From: Welwitschia mirabilis
Taxonomy: Eukaryota; Gnetophyta; Gnetopsida; Welwitschiales
DNA: 64,000 nt
Assembly: GCA_051453625.1 (NCBI GenBank)
Contig: JBOZIK010000001.1
Location: forward strand, 234,732,016-234,796,015
Reading direction: 5' to 3'
In this document: piece by piece, positions 49,528 to 61,240 of the stretch
How positions within the stretch are numbered: position 1 is the first letter of the stretch
Layout: every line of letters begins with the position of its first letter
Position numbers and translations under genes: made by a program
The notes under the pieces: generated by a model
Told to the model about the DNA's origin: nothing
Databases searched by the model: none
What the model saw: the letters and a program-made list of their open reading frames with translations, nothing else

Positions 49528-50744
49528 TATTGTAGTGTGAATTTATGTAGCCCTTAAGTCTTTAGATAGACTTGTAAATCATAATACGTGCAAAATACAC
49601 ACACTAAGATTTTATTGAAATGTCATAATCCCAATGAAGGCACTAGGTTTAGAGTTAGAGAATTGATTTCCAAAGGTATTTTTAGTATTTATATCTTTTA
49701 ATAACTGAAAGTAAATAACAAAGTAAAATGACATGCAAAGTGAATGAGATGAAATGAAAATGGAAGTGGAATGGATTCTATTAGATCCTAATTCTCCTCT
49801 CATAAGAACTAGCTTCTCTATAATTTGAATCAATTAAGAAGAGTACTTTACTTATTTCTAATCAATGTGAACTATGCGATATACCAAATAGAATTTGGAA
49901 TGCAATGTGGAATGGAAATAAAATAATAATGCAAATCTAGACTAACCAAAGTTAATCTTTACAAATGTTGCACTTATGATTTAAATAAATTACAAAATTA
50001 TCACTTAAGTTGTAACCAACTTAAATCATAAGGGACATAAATATAATTAAATTAAAAAGAGTATTTGAATTGATCATAGAAATTTACATCCACTTACAAC
50101 AAAGTAGCAGCATCTTAATGAAGGAGACTAAGCCTAACACCAAGGGAACTTCTCTTTATAGCTAATGGATGGACCTCTTGTTCTTCAATCTTCTATCATA
50201 AGCATATTACGTATAAAATATGAAAATAGAAATGAATAAGGAGAAGGGTATTTATATTTTTATATTGAAGTTCTAGAAGCTCAATCCTAGAAGTCAGAAA
50301 GGAAATCCTAATAGCCCAAATGAGTCACATGTCCTCACTACAAAGATAAATATTTCCAACCATAAAAAAATAGCTATCATCTTGACTATCATGGGGATGA
50401 CAGAGGGGATGTCACTTTATGTTAAAAGGTATTTTATTAGCTTTAGGCCCCATTATCAACCACACAACTTCTGTCCATTTTAGCAGTGTTTTCATCTTGT
50501 CTATTATGGAGATGAAAAAGGGGATGACAAGCTTCTTCATCTTTAAGCTCAACAAGCAATCAATCTTCTACATGGTAAACCCTTCTTCCAAAGTATGTAA
50601 TATTAGAATAAGCCTAAGAAGCTTTCAAATATGCTACGAATTACATGTTTTAATGATCATCCTATTAGTTTTCCATAATTATAAGTATTACATCCAAACT
50701 TATATAAATATCCTATAAAATCACTCAAGATACACCATCTAGCA
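49528..50744 (-). repeat. Athila-like 3' LTR
   Basis: A 1,217-base LTR. The plus strand starts TATTGTAGTGTGAATTTATG (TG now TA) and ends CATCTAGCA. Collinear with 59993-61235 and, at its start, with 59602-59844. Frames at 49612-49833 (minus) and 50419-50718 (plus) are inside the LTR and not called. Confidence 0.85.
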
Positions 50745-52859
50745 TGATAACATAGCCTTCTAATTAGCCTTGTCAGTCCTTGACAAAATGAGCAATCAAC
50801 TATATTATAAGCCAATTTGACTAAGATAAAACATCACCAGAAAGATGTAAATTTAGTTTAATTAAATCATGTAAGAACAAATATTAAAAATAAATTAACT
50901 AATACAAATACTGAAAATCTCCTAATTCCCCTTACATAAGCATGTTACCATAGAATAAATGAATGTCATATACATATAAAAATCATAAAATGTAACATTT
51001 ATAGTTCAGAGAATGATAATATATATGCATAATACAAAATAGTGATAATGGACTGATGTCATAAACTTAAGTAGTGTTAATCTCAGAAGAGTGATGCATT
51101 TAAGTTTATTAGTGTAGTCCATAAGGGCAAAGGACAAAAATAGATATAGCATTATTTTTAAATGATCTAAAACATAGTTACAAGAAAAATTTGTGAGTGT
51201 GCTACTATAATCCTAGAAGATAAAGTCCATGAATTTTATTTAATTAACATAAAATCCAATTGAAACAACTCATCATATATATGTAACATAAAAACTGAAA
51301 ACATGATCCTTTTTAATTTCAAAAATTTATGCTAAAAATCATAGAAGAAATCCTAGAAAAGTGTCCTGCTCCTCACCAAGTAAATCAAGGCATCCCAAAT
51401 TGTATCAAAGGTAAAGGATGAACATTATTCTAGTTATTGTGGGGATGACAGACATGGAACAACAGTGATCGAATAAGTTGTTTAGAGAGAAAGGACAAAC
51501 CAAAAAAATGTTGAAGGTAAGCAAACACATGTAAAAGAGCAAAAAAAGCAAAAATAAGGTAGAAAGTGAAGAAATAGCCTAAAATACATTCTCATGGTGG
51601 AGAGGGACTCATGGAGGAAAATTTGAAAATAGAATAAAATGCACTAAGTAGAAAGAAGCAATGCACAAAGACTCCACAAATGTGCTCGAACTCATGAAAA
51701 AAGAAGAACTAGAACTCATCAGATCATGGAAACCTATTAAAAAGAGAACAATAATCCTTTATAGAAACTATGAAAACACATCAATAAGAAACTATGAAAT
51801 GATTAGATTCATAATATTATGCTAAAAAAATATGGGTAATGACTTTGAAAAATCCAATAAAATTGCTAAAGAAAAACAAAATGAAAATGAACAACTAGAA
51901 ACATAAAGAAGATTGATTACTTACCCTAAATTCTAACCTAACAAATTCCCTTGGAAATGATCATAAAATCATTGGGATGCATAACAATATGTAAAAAATC
52001 ATAAAGTACCACTCAAATAGGCAATGATTATGACAATGTTAAGTATGTCTAATGTTAGCAAACAATGAATGATAAGATAAAAATCTGTGTAAAATATGAA
52101 CTTACAAGATATCATATCAAAATAATCCTAGAATTTAAACAAAGAAGAATGATCATGTGGAAGTACTATAAATGAATAAAATAAGTCTAGAAAACAAACA
52201 ATGCCTTTGATAATAATAGGGACATTACTAATCTTGTAGCCTCAAAGTATAGTTTTATTCTACCATGATGAGGGGAGTGCAACCACTGTTAGAGGAGTAA
52301 GAACCTACACAGGATGGCCAACTGACCCTATAGTGGATTTTCTATAGCTATCATATCACATTGCTAAAGGCCCCTCTTGGGAAAATTTTCCTTGGTGCAC
52401 TTGTAGTAGGACATTATGATGACCATATTTTGAGATATAACATGAAAGGGCATGGTTGTTATTTCTTTTTCTTTTCTTCTTTTTATTCTTTTTCTCTCTT
52501 CTTCTTATTTTTTTGCCATAGTAACATTCCACATGACCAAGTACTTGTAAGGATAAAAGTGAAGTAATGAGATGAGAAAGAAAGTTAGAACATGTAAAAC
52601 AACTAATTACTCATACCATTAAAAGAAAATAAAATAACCAAGGCATCTTCCTTCAAAATGAAGTTCATAGGCATACAAATTTTTGAAGATTGGATGAAGC
52701 CAATTTTATCATTTGTTAAGTTAGAAATATTTAAGTGATATCATGAAATTTACCTAAGGAATGAGTTAATAAGGAATTTAAAAAATAGCAAAAGGAAGAT
52801 CCTCCTCATTGAGAGAAGCTTCCAAAACAGGTGCTTATATCTTATTTAAGGTTTTATCA
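50745..52859 (-). other. Athila-like element, region after integrase
   Basis: No domain is readable on either strand. An env-like frame is expected here in some Athila elements but cannot be shown. One copy of the element's hairpin-prone motif lies at 51427-51460. Confidence 0.5.
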
Positions 52860-53340
52860 GAGAATGACTTATAAAGTTTTAACCTTTATCCAGTAACTTT
52901 TTGAATCTCTCTAGTGTTTTGATCATAGATTTTAACTTTTCCTTCTATATAACACTTAAGTACTCATTTTTCATAACAAGTTAACTTGTCCTTCTAAATT
53001 TAACTTGTTATGCAAAATGAGTACTCAAGTATTATACAGAAGGACAACTTAACCAAGTTTAAACTGCTTATGAATAATATTTTTATCATGTCTAAACTTG
53101 ACTTGAGTTTTATAAATGAGATGATGATATAAAGCATAAATACATCTTTCATCTAAATGGTCAAGTTGGACTAATTGAGTTTTAAGGTTGTCATTCAAGT
53201 GTACAAGATTAAGTTGATGGGTAGATAGATAAGAATTATAGCAAACATCAATTGGTAAAATATAAACTTTTCCATACATAAGTTCATATGATAAGAAACC
53301 TAAAGAGTTATGTTAAGTAGTATGGTAAGCCCAAAAAATT
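52860..53340 (-). pseudogene. Athila-like integrase C-terminal region
   Basis: The minus strand reads LMYGKVYILPIDVCYNSYL, YALYHHLIYKTQVKFRHDKN and IHKQFKLG, then KVKIYDQNTREIQKVTG and RLKLYKS. These match the conserved plant gypsy tail LVYGKACHLPVE, then YK...K..HDK and R..G..VLL, ending with NG.RLK.Y. A local inverted repeat at about 52940-53045 (AACAAGTTAACTTGTC, CTTGTTATGCAAAATGAG) lies within it. The domain binds DNA in the integration complex. Stops abound. Confidence 0.8.
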
Positions 53341-53343
53341 CAT

Positions 53344-54138
53344 TAAATTTAGAGGACCAAGTTTTTCTATTGATAAATACTAATTTTTAAAGCATCTTTT
53401 TGATTTCTCTATTTGATTTTTCATCTTATCCATTAGTTTCAGGATGATAGACATAAGCAATTCTAAGAAGTTTTTAAAAAAGGTGATTAATGTAATGAGT
53501 TTCTTGATCATGAATGATAATTCATGGAAAATCAAAACATTAAAATGTATAGGTTTGAAAAAAGTTGCAAATGATTCAGGCATCATTTTTGGTAGTATAA
53601 ATAACTTCTACCCACTTAGTAATATAGTCAATAGAAATAATGATATAATTTTTGTCATGAAAAGGTGGTGTAATAAGGCCTACATAGTTAATTACTTAAT
53701 AATCAAAAGTTTCACATTCAAGTAGAGGTTTAAGGAGGATATTGTGAGAGTGAGTTAGGCTACCATAACATTGGCATGCATCACATCTTCTAGCAAATTC
53801 ATATGAGTCCTTAAAATGAGTGGGTCAATAAAACCTTAAGTGGATAATTTTCATGATGGCCATTTTGCTATTAAAGTATCTCATACATACTCCTCCATGG
53901 AAAAGTTTTAGTATTTCTAAGGTTACCCACTTAGGTACATACTTACATATGATTTAATCTTTGCAATGTCTATAGAGATGGGGTTCATTCCATTCATAGT
54001 CACTGATCCTATGAAAAAAAGTTTTACATTGGTTATGGTATCAATGCTAAGGAGTTTTTATAGTCACAAGGTAGTTCACAATATCAACATACCAAGGAGT
54101 AGGATGATAAGATGAGATAGCATAAAGTTATTTAATCA
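53344..54138 (-). pseudogene. Athila-like integrase core, copy 1
   Basis: The minus strand reads LLECETFDY, VINYVGLITPPFHDKNYIIS, IDYITKWVEVIYTTKNDA, IIHDQETHYIN and CYHPETNG-like text with SNREIKKML. The canonical core is F..WGIDFMGPFP, DYVSKWVEA, ISDGGTHF and YHPQTNGQ. The first catalytic aspartate is changed (GIDF to VINY, a G-to-A change), so this copy is inactive. A second diverged copy follows across a 100-base gap. Confidence 0.8.
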
Positions 54139-54239
54139 NNNNNNNNNNNNNNNNNNNNNNNNNNNNNNNNNNNNNNNNNNNNNNNNNNNNNNNNNNNNNN
54201 NNNNNNNNNNNNNNNNNNNNNNNNNNNNNNNNNNNNNNA

Positions 54240-55050
54240 CATCATTAAGTTTATAGGACCATGTTTTCCTATTGACAGAGACCAGTTTCTAAACCATCTT
54301 TTTGATTTCTCTATTTAGATTTTTAGCTTGCTCATTAATTTTATGATGATAGGCCATGCAATTCTATGTCCAATACTAATGAACAAAAGAAATTTATGAA
54401 AAAGATAGTTAATGAAATAAGTTTTCTGATCTCTAATGATGATGCTTAGAAAACCAAAACGTTGAAAGATATGCGTTCAAACAAAATTGAAAATAGTTTG
54501 GACATTATTTTTAGTAATAGGAATAGCTTCTACTCACTTAGTAACATAATCAATAACTACTAAAATATAATGTCTATCATGATAAGGTGATTTAATTAGG
54601 CTTATAATGTCAATTCCTTAACAATCAAAAGGTTCACATTCAAGTATAAGTATGAGGGATATATCTTGAGAACAAGTTAGGCTACCATAACATTGAAACA
54701 CATTACACTTTCTAGAAAAGGCAAATGAATCCTTAAAAAGGGTAGACTAATAAAAACTAGAGTCAAGAATTTTTATGATAGTCTTCTAGCCACTAAAGTG
54801 CCCTTTACATATTCCACCATGGTAAAGTTTTAGGATTTCTAAGCTTTCCCAGTACATACTTATGCATGATTTGATCTTTATAATGTTTATAAATATGGGA
54901 TTCATTCCCCTCATAATCACAGATCCTATAGAAAAATGATTTACATTGGTTATGATTCTCATGCTGAGGAATTTTCATAGTGACAAGGTAGTTCATGATA
55001 TCAGCATACCAAGAAGTGGGATGAGTAGAAGAGATGGTATAAAGTTGTTT
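54240..55050 (-). pseudogene. Athila-like integrase core, copy 2, with zinc finger
   Basis: The same segment as 53344-54138, roughly four-fifths identical by eye. Here CEPFDC-GIDIISLIKSPYHD keeps the first aspartate, while GQAEVSN reads EQAKNLN, so the catalytic glutamate is lost. In the same sense upstream is HPTSWYADIMNYLVTMKI, then FFYRICDYEGNESHIYKHYK (54805-54996), the H2C2-type region with pattern WYADI.NYLV and L.K...D.I. The two copies are too different to be assembly overlap of one allele. Confidence 0.8.
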
Positions 55051-55530
55051 AATTGCAAAGAGTTATTTTTCTAGAAAAGAGTCATTTATGGGAAGTTTAT
55101 CATGAGAATAAAAAGTTAAGAGAGATGATTGGTAATACTATTATTTTTTCTAACTTTATCAATAATGGTAAGATTAAATTCCTATATGAGAAAAATCTAT
55201 CTAATAAGTCTATGACTAGAATCTTTCTTAGTCATAAGATAGCACATGGCTACATGATCAATGTAAACATTTATGTGGCAATCAAGAAGATAATGTCGAA
55301 GATGATCAAGATAAAAGATAATGGAAGGCATCTCTCTCTCAATAGTGGTATAGTTGGATTGGGCTTGGGATAAAATTTTACTAAGATAAGATATGACTTT
55401 AAAACCATTTTCAGACTTTTAGCCAAGAATCCCACCCACAACAATGTTGCTTGCAACACACATAAGTTCAAAATCCTTATTCTAATTGGGACCCATGATA
55501 ATAGTTTCAAAAGAAATATTTTCTTTAAGA
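55050..55530 (-). pseudogene. Athila-like RNase H (decayed)
   Basis: The minus strand reads FELMCVASNIVVGGILG and SYLSKILSQAQSNYTTIERD, matching FELMCDASDYAVGAVLGQ and YASRTLN.AQ.NY.TTEKE. The catalytic aspartate of CDAS is now valine. The end of the domain is followed by LPINDSFLEKQLFAI-like text, typical of Athila/Tat elements. Confidence 0.8.
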
Positions 55531-55533
55531 GTT

Positions 55534-56500
55534 TTAAATGGAAGTTGAATCATTCCAATAAAATTTAGCATCTTTTTCAAGTAGTGAGTTAAGCAGTTTA
55601 TAAATTCTAGCATAATCATGAATAAAACATTGATAAAGACTAGCATGTTTAAGGAAAGATCTAACTTGTTTGACATTAGTTAAAGGGATAAGGTTTTTAA
55701 TGATATCAACTTTTATTTGGTCCACGTTAATCCATTCTTTTAAAATGTGATGTTCTAAAACAATTCCATGCTTGGTAAGGAGAAAACTATTTTCACAACT
55801 CAAATGTAAGCCCTTCTCGATATGCTTTATTGAAAAGTTCCATAAAAAATGGATAAGTCATCCATAAATATTTTAACAGAGTCCTCTATCATGTCAAAAA
55901 AATCCCCATCATAGCTCGTTGAAAGGCTCCAGGTATATTACAAAGTGTAAAGGGCATTTGTCTAAAAGCAAAGGTTCCAAAAGATGAGGTAAAGGTTATT
56001 TTATCTTAGTCTTCATTTGCTATAAAAATTTGACTAAAGCCACTATACCCATCAAAAAAACAATAATAAGCGTAACCTTGGATTATATCAAGTACTTAAT
56101 TAAGAAAGGGTAAAGGGTAATAATCCTTTTTAATGATCTCATTAAGTTTTTAAAAATTAATGAACATTCTCCATTTCCCACCTTATTTGGAACTACTATT
56201 AAAGAACTAATCCACTCACTATCGTATATGGCATATATGATTTTGACATCCATAAGTTTAATGATTTCATCTTTAACAATTTTTTAAGGACTAGGTTCAA
56301 CATTCTTTGGGGCTACCTAATAGGTTTAGCATTATCTTCAAGGTAAATCTTGTGCTAATCTATGAAAAGAAGAATGGCAGATAAGTCTTTACATGTCCAA
56401 GCAAAGACATTTTCTTTTGAACTTAAGTGTGAGAACAATTTTGATTCTTGTTGAGAAGTACGAAGGTCACTAACTATTAGGGATTTCATTTTATTATTAA
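55534..56500 (-). pseudogene. Athila-like reverse transcriptase (decayed)
   Basis: The order on the minus strand is GGKWRMFINF-KLN (about 56150), KKDYYPLPFL, GAFQRAMMGIF, EDSVKIFMDDLSIF with FMDD at 55857-55868, then CENSFLLTKHGIVLEHHILK, GINVD-like text and VKQVRSFLKHASLYQCFIHD. These are the canonical RT blocks through the thumb/connection. The FMDD catalytic pair is intact; stops and frame shifts interrupt between blocks. It copies element RNA into DNA when functional. Confidence 0.88.
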
Positions 56501-56778
56501 ATAGAAAATGTATTTATAACCTTAAAGTAATTTCTTAAGCTCAAGGCTAATATTTTTAGATGTCATCTTGTCTGTTGTGAGGATGACAGACATGGAATAA
56601 CACTTTGCAAAATGTTTTTCTATCAAGTAAATATATTAAGCTTCTTTTAAGTTGGTATGTTTTTCATTCTTAGACTCAAGATAGTGTGTTTTAATGGTAT
56701 CATCGCATAAAGTTGATTTATGAAGCATGATCAATATCTCATCAATTAGTTAATGTTTTAAAAATAAGGTGGTTTTAA

Positions 56779-57260
56779 TTAATCTTCTAAATTAAACTTA
56801 TTTCTTATGTCTTTTTTAGTAGCATCAAGAACTATAATAGTGAACTGTTTATTGTCAAAATGACATCCCATCATCTTGGAGAATGTGTTAATGATACAAT
56901 GGGAAATTGCACAAAAGGCTCTTTCTATAAAAGGTGGATAACCTCCATCATGTTCTACCTCAATGATGACAACATCTATGGGGTAAAAATATTCCTTATT
57001 TTGGATAACTAGATCCTTGATAATTCCTAATGATTTCTTAATTAAGTTGTCATCCAATTCCAAGATAATTTGTGTAGGTATTCTGTTTTCCAACCTAACT
57101 CTCTTACATATGTGAAGAGGCATGATGTTTACACTTGCTTCTATATTAATTAAAGCTTTTTAAATTCTTTTATTTCCTTCTAAGGTAATATTCACAGTTG
57201 CAGCTTCATGATCTTTGAATTTAGAACATGTTTTTATAACTAAGTTGGAAAGAGATTGAG
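56779..57260 (-). pseudogene. Athila-like aspartic protease (near-open frame)
   Basis: A 114-codon open stretch reads MPLHICKRVRLENRIPTQII, LGIIKDLVIQNKEYFYPIDV, VIIEVEHDGGYPPFIERAF and FTIIVLDA. It matches MPLSIFKKLGLGE.KPT, IEDVLVKVDKFIFPVDFVVLDM, PIILGRPFL and G.LTL.V. Just upstream in the same frame is LINIEASVNIMPL, where the family has CDLGASINVMPL. The catalytic aspartate and glycine of DLGAS are both replaced, so the enzyme is dead. ERAF replaces LGRPF. Confidence 0.85.
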
Positions 57261-58930
57261 CAAAAAAACTCTCCTAGGAATGATATCTTTCTATTTTCTT
57301 TTTACTAAGTCCTTCCACAACTTAAAAATCTCAAATTTTCTTATAAGGGTTTCCAAAAAGATAAGTTAATGTTTACATATTGCATTAACTTTTTTAAGTC
57401 TTCATTAAAGGTAGGATTTTTATTTAATCAATCAAGTCAAAGAGTAAATGGTTTCTTTCCTTTATTTTTTTATGAGGAATTTTTAGTGGAGGTTTCAGTA
57501 GGTGATATTGATGAAAAGTTGTATGAATCCAAAATTTCTACATCAACCTCTTCATTTGTTTTATTCTTTTTAGAAATTAAAACCTTATTGGTAGGAGGTA
57601 TTTCATTATTTCTATTTCATGTTACTACTCTTAAATCTTTCTTAACTTTATTTGGATTGGGTAAAGGTTGAGATGAAAGAGACTCTTATGATCTTTAATT
57701 GGTAATAATTATTTGTTGAAGTACATTCACTAAGTTTTTAATGTTTCTATTTGTTTGTTCTTATACCTTTCTCACTTCTTCTATAGATTTTCTAAGTGAA
57801 TCATTTTGATTTTGTTGAAAGTTAAAATTATTTAATTAGAAGTTTAAATTTCTATTTCCATTGTGATTGTCCATCTAATTTTTGTTGAAATTGTGGTTGG
57901 TTTTTAAATTTAGGTGTTATTTGATTGAATGCACAAAATTTCTCAAACATCCTCTCCTTACAGGTTGGCAACAAGGGGAACTCCTTAGTTGGATGAGAAT
58001 TATTTTCACAACTTTCATGTTTTGAAGTTAACTTTTCATTTTTTACTGCTTTTGCATCAACTATTATTTTTGTATACTTCTATAAAGTTGTAGTAAAATC
58101 TCTTATCAAGTTGGTTGATTTCTCTCTTTCTTATTCCTTATCATGTTTAACTTCTTTTAAATCTTTTAAGATTTAGCATGTAGTTCAATTTTCTTTAGTG
58201 TATTTAGGCCAAGTTTAACTTATTTCTACAAGATATTTTAACACACTCCATGCTTATTCTAAGAATAAGTTCAACAAGTTGCCTCTATAAGAAAACTATA
58301 TAATTTTTTTTAGTTTGAGCATTTAATCCACTATAGAAATAATCAACTAGCTCTTCCTTATAAAATTCATCAATAGGATTGAAATGACTAGTTATGATAA
58401 AACATTCATAAGCTATTACATAATCCTCATAAGTTGTTATTGAAAATTAGTTGCCTCCTTTGTTCATTTTCTCATGGAACTTTTTCTTAAAAATTGTTTA
58501 ATAAATACTTCTTGCACTTGACTCTAAGATTTAAAATTTTATGTGAAATATTTTTAAGCCAAAATTTTGCCCTTTCTTAAAGTGTGACTAGAAAAATAAT
58601 CATATATATGTGATCAATAATATATTTCTTTCCATTTCCCAAGGTAAGCACAAGTTGTTCAATGTCAACCAAACGTTGGAAAGGATATTCCTTAAGCTCC
58701 CCTAAAAAAATTGAATATGCACTTAAATTTCTTAATTCTAAATCATCTCTGGGAGCTAAATCAAATGGGTTCTTGATTTTACATTTTCTATTGGAAATTA
58801 AATCTCTAAGAGTAATGTTTACATTTGAGGAAGAGATTTCTATTACAATTCGGGTATTAGATGAAGTAACTTTCTTTTTTTTTGTGATGATTTTAATACA
58901 CTTGACATATTTGAAGAAAAAATGACATGA
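57260..58930 (-). pseudogene. Athila-like gag (decayed)
   Basis: In minus sense the gag signature ERAKFWLKN occurs at about 58551-58578 (family: LKD.AK.WL.SLP). It is followed downstream by NEKLTSKHESCENNSHPTKE, FKNQPQFQQKLDGQSQWK and NDSLRKSIEEVRK-like text. These resemble the Gln/Asn-rich linker and coiled-coil end of Athila gag. A zinc knuckle is not readable. Gag forms the virus-like particle. Plus-strand frames at 57369 and 58662 are shadows. Confidence 0.72.
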
Positions 58931-59580
58931 TCTAATTCAATACTATAATTTCTTTTTGCAAAATATAATTTTGAAATAATAAAAATAGAAAAATATTATT
59001 CTTCAATTCTAAAAATTTGCATATCTAGAATTTGCATACTTAGATTTAGCTTAAAGTTGAATAATCCTTCTTTGATGTTTTTTTCAATTAAGTTTTATTC
59101 TCTCTGATATTTCATCTTTCTAATAGAATTCACCATATTCTTGCATGCTCAGAAAATTTAAAAAAATCAAAATAAAAAATAACAAGCTATTATCCACCTA
59201 GTTATGTGGATAATAGGGAGGACAATGATCATAGTAACAAAAAAAATAGAAACTTAGAATAACTTATCGAAAGAGAAAAAATCATCTAGGCTATTGTGGG
59301 GACAATAGAGAAGATGATGGTACCTTTATTATCGAACTATGAATAGAAGGAAAATTGAAAAAGTAGAAAATAATTTCAAAGTTTTAGAACTATCATGTTC
59401 AACATTGTTAGGATCACAGATAGGATGATAGGAATCCTAAAAACTTGGAAAATAAAAATTACTAAAAATAAACCTACTCTAAGCTATACTAAAAATATAG
59501 TACTATTTTAAATAAATATCTTGAACAAAAAATTCAAGGTACTTATCTAGATAGTGATAATCCTCTAGATCCTTATTCCT
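58930..59580 (-). other. Athila-like leader between primer site and gag
   Basis: No coding signal. It holds three copies of the element's repeated motif (CTAGTTATGTGGATAATAGG near 59198, CTATTGTGGGGACAATAG near 59291, and one near 59401), two of which are short palindromes. Confidence 0.6.
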
Positions 59581-59597
59581 TCCTCGGTAATGGCATC
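59581..59597 (-). promoter_or_regulatory. Athila-like primer-binding site
   Basis: Minus-strand GATGCCATTACCGAGGA lies 4 bases from the 5' LTR. It matches GGCGCCGTTGCCGGGGA at 12 of 17 positions, and all five differences are C-to-T or G-to-A. Confidence 0.75.
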
Positions 59598-59601
59598 GAA
59601 C

Positions 59602-61235
59602 TGTTGTGGTGTGAATTTATGCAGTTCTTAAGTCTTTTAGAGAAACCTATAAATCAAAATACTTGCAAAATATACACACTAGAAATTCACCTAAATGTTG
59701 TAATCCTAACAAAGACATGAGGCTCATACTTAGAGAATTAATTTCCAAAGGTATTTTTAGTCTTTTTATCTTTTAATAACTAAAAGTAAATAACAAAGTA
59801 AAATGTAATGTAAAGTGAATGGAGATGAAATGCAAATGGAAGTGNNNNNNNNNNNNNNNNNNNNNNNNNNNNNNNNNNNNNNNNNNNNNNNNNNNNNNNN
59901 NNNNNNNNNNNNNNNNNNNNNNNNNNNNNNNNNNNNNNNNNNNNNNNNNNNNNNNNNNNNNNNNNNNNNNNNNNNNNNNNNNNNNNAGGTAACTATTGTG
60001 GTATAAATTTATGCAATCCTGAAGTCTTTTAGGTAAACTTGTAAATCAAATTACTTGCAAAAAAACACATGCTAGTATAGAGAGAAGTTCTACCAAATGT
60101 CATAATACCAATAAAGGCATTAGGCTCAGAGTTAGAGAATTGATTTCCAAAGGTATTTTTAGTCTTTTTATCTTTTAATAACTGAAAGCAAATAACAAAA
60201 TAAAATACAATGCAAAGTGAATGGAGATGAAATGCGAAATGGAAGTGGGATGGTTTCTATTGGATCCTAATCCTCCTATCACAAGAACTAGTTTCTCTAT
60301 AATTTAAATCAATTAAGAAGAGTACTTAACTTGTTCCTAATCAATGTGAAGTATGAAATATACCAAATATAATATGGAATGCAATATGGAATGAAAATGA
60401 AATAACAATGCAAATATAAACTAACCAAAGTCAACCTTGACAAATGTTGCTCTTATGATCTAAATAAATTATACAATTATCACTTAAGCTATAACCAACT
60501 TAAATAATTAAGTTGAAAATAATATTTGAATTGATCATAGAACTTTACATTCACTTATAACAACGTAGTAGTAACTTATTAAAAGAAACTTAGCTAATAC
60601 CAAGGGAACTTCTCTCTGTAGCTATTGGATAGAGATCTCTTATCCTTCAATTTTCCATCACAAGCATATCGATTATAAAAGATGGAAATAGAAATGAAGA
60701 AGGAGATGGGTATTTATAGTTTTATATTAAAGTTCTAAAAGCTAAACCCTAAAAGTTAGAATATAAACCGTAATAGTCCAAATGGGTAGCATGATCTCAT
60801 TATAAAGGTAGATCATTCCAACCATAGAAAAACAATTATCGTTCTAATTGTAATGGGGATGATAGAAGGGATATCACTTTACATCAAAAGGTACTCCATC
60901 AACTTCAGACCTTTCTGTTAACCACATAGCTTCTATCCATGTCATTAGTGTTGTCGTCCTATCTATCATGGGGATGACAAAAGGACGATAGGATTCTTGA
61001 TCTCCAAGCTCAACAAGGAATCAATCTTATGCATGGTGAATACTTCTTCCAAAGTATGTAATGTCAGAATAAGTCTAAGAAGCCTCTAAATATGCTAAGA
61101 GTCACATGTTTTAATGACCATCATATCTATTCTATATAATCATTAGTATTACATCCAAACCTGTAGAAATGTCTTATAAAAGCACTCAAGATACACACAA
61201 TCAAATTCCTATAAANNNNNNNNNNCATCGTAGCA
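59602..61235 (-). repeat. Athila-like 5' LTR, with a duplicated start
   Basis: TGTTGTGGTGTGAATTTATG begins at 59602 next to the primer site. After a 142-base gap the LTR starts again at 59993 (TATTGTGGTATAAATTTATG) and runs to CATCGTAGCA at 61235. The two starts differ at many sites over about 240 bases. Near the end, 61199-61225 has extra sequence and a 10-base gap compared with the left LTR. The end is fixed by the following TATAC. Confidence 0.78.
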
Positions 61236-61240
61236 TATAC

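Larger units (their letters stand above)
49528..61235 (-). mobile_element. Athila-like Ty3/gypsy retrotransposon, decayed but with all domains
   Basis: LTRs at 49528-50744 and 59602-61235 bound, in minus sense, gag, protease, RT, RNase H, the integrase zinc finger and integrase. The target duplication TATAC (49523-49527 and 61236-61240) is perfect, and the empty site TTACTATAC is seen in unit A near 16175. The primer site TTGGCGCCGTTGCC-type and the protein motifs (KFWLKN in gag, SVNIMPL in protease, FMDD in RT, LPINDSF and WYADIMNYLV before the zinc finger) are those of Athila/Tat plant elements. About 2.1 kb after integrase (50745-52860) has no recognisable product. Athila elements often carry an env-like frame there. 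Confidence 0.9.

Noticed and set aside
52940-53045. Inverted repeat around AACAAGTTAA as a possible MITE
   Set aside because: It lies within the integrase C-terminal coding region without a target duplication and looks like a local inverted duplication.
53444-53725. 93-codon plus-strand frame
   Set aside because: It is the shadow of the decayed integrase on the minus strand.
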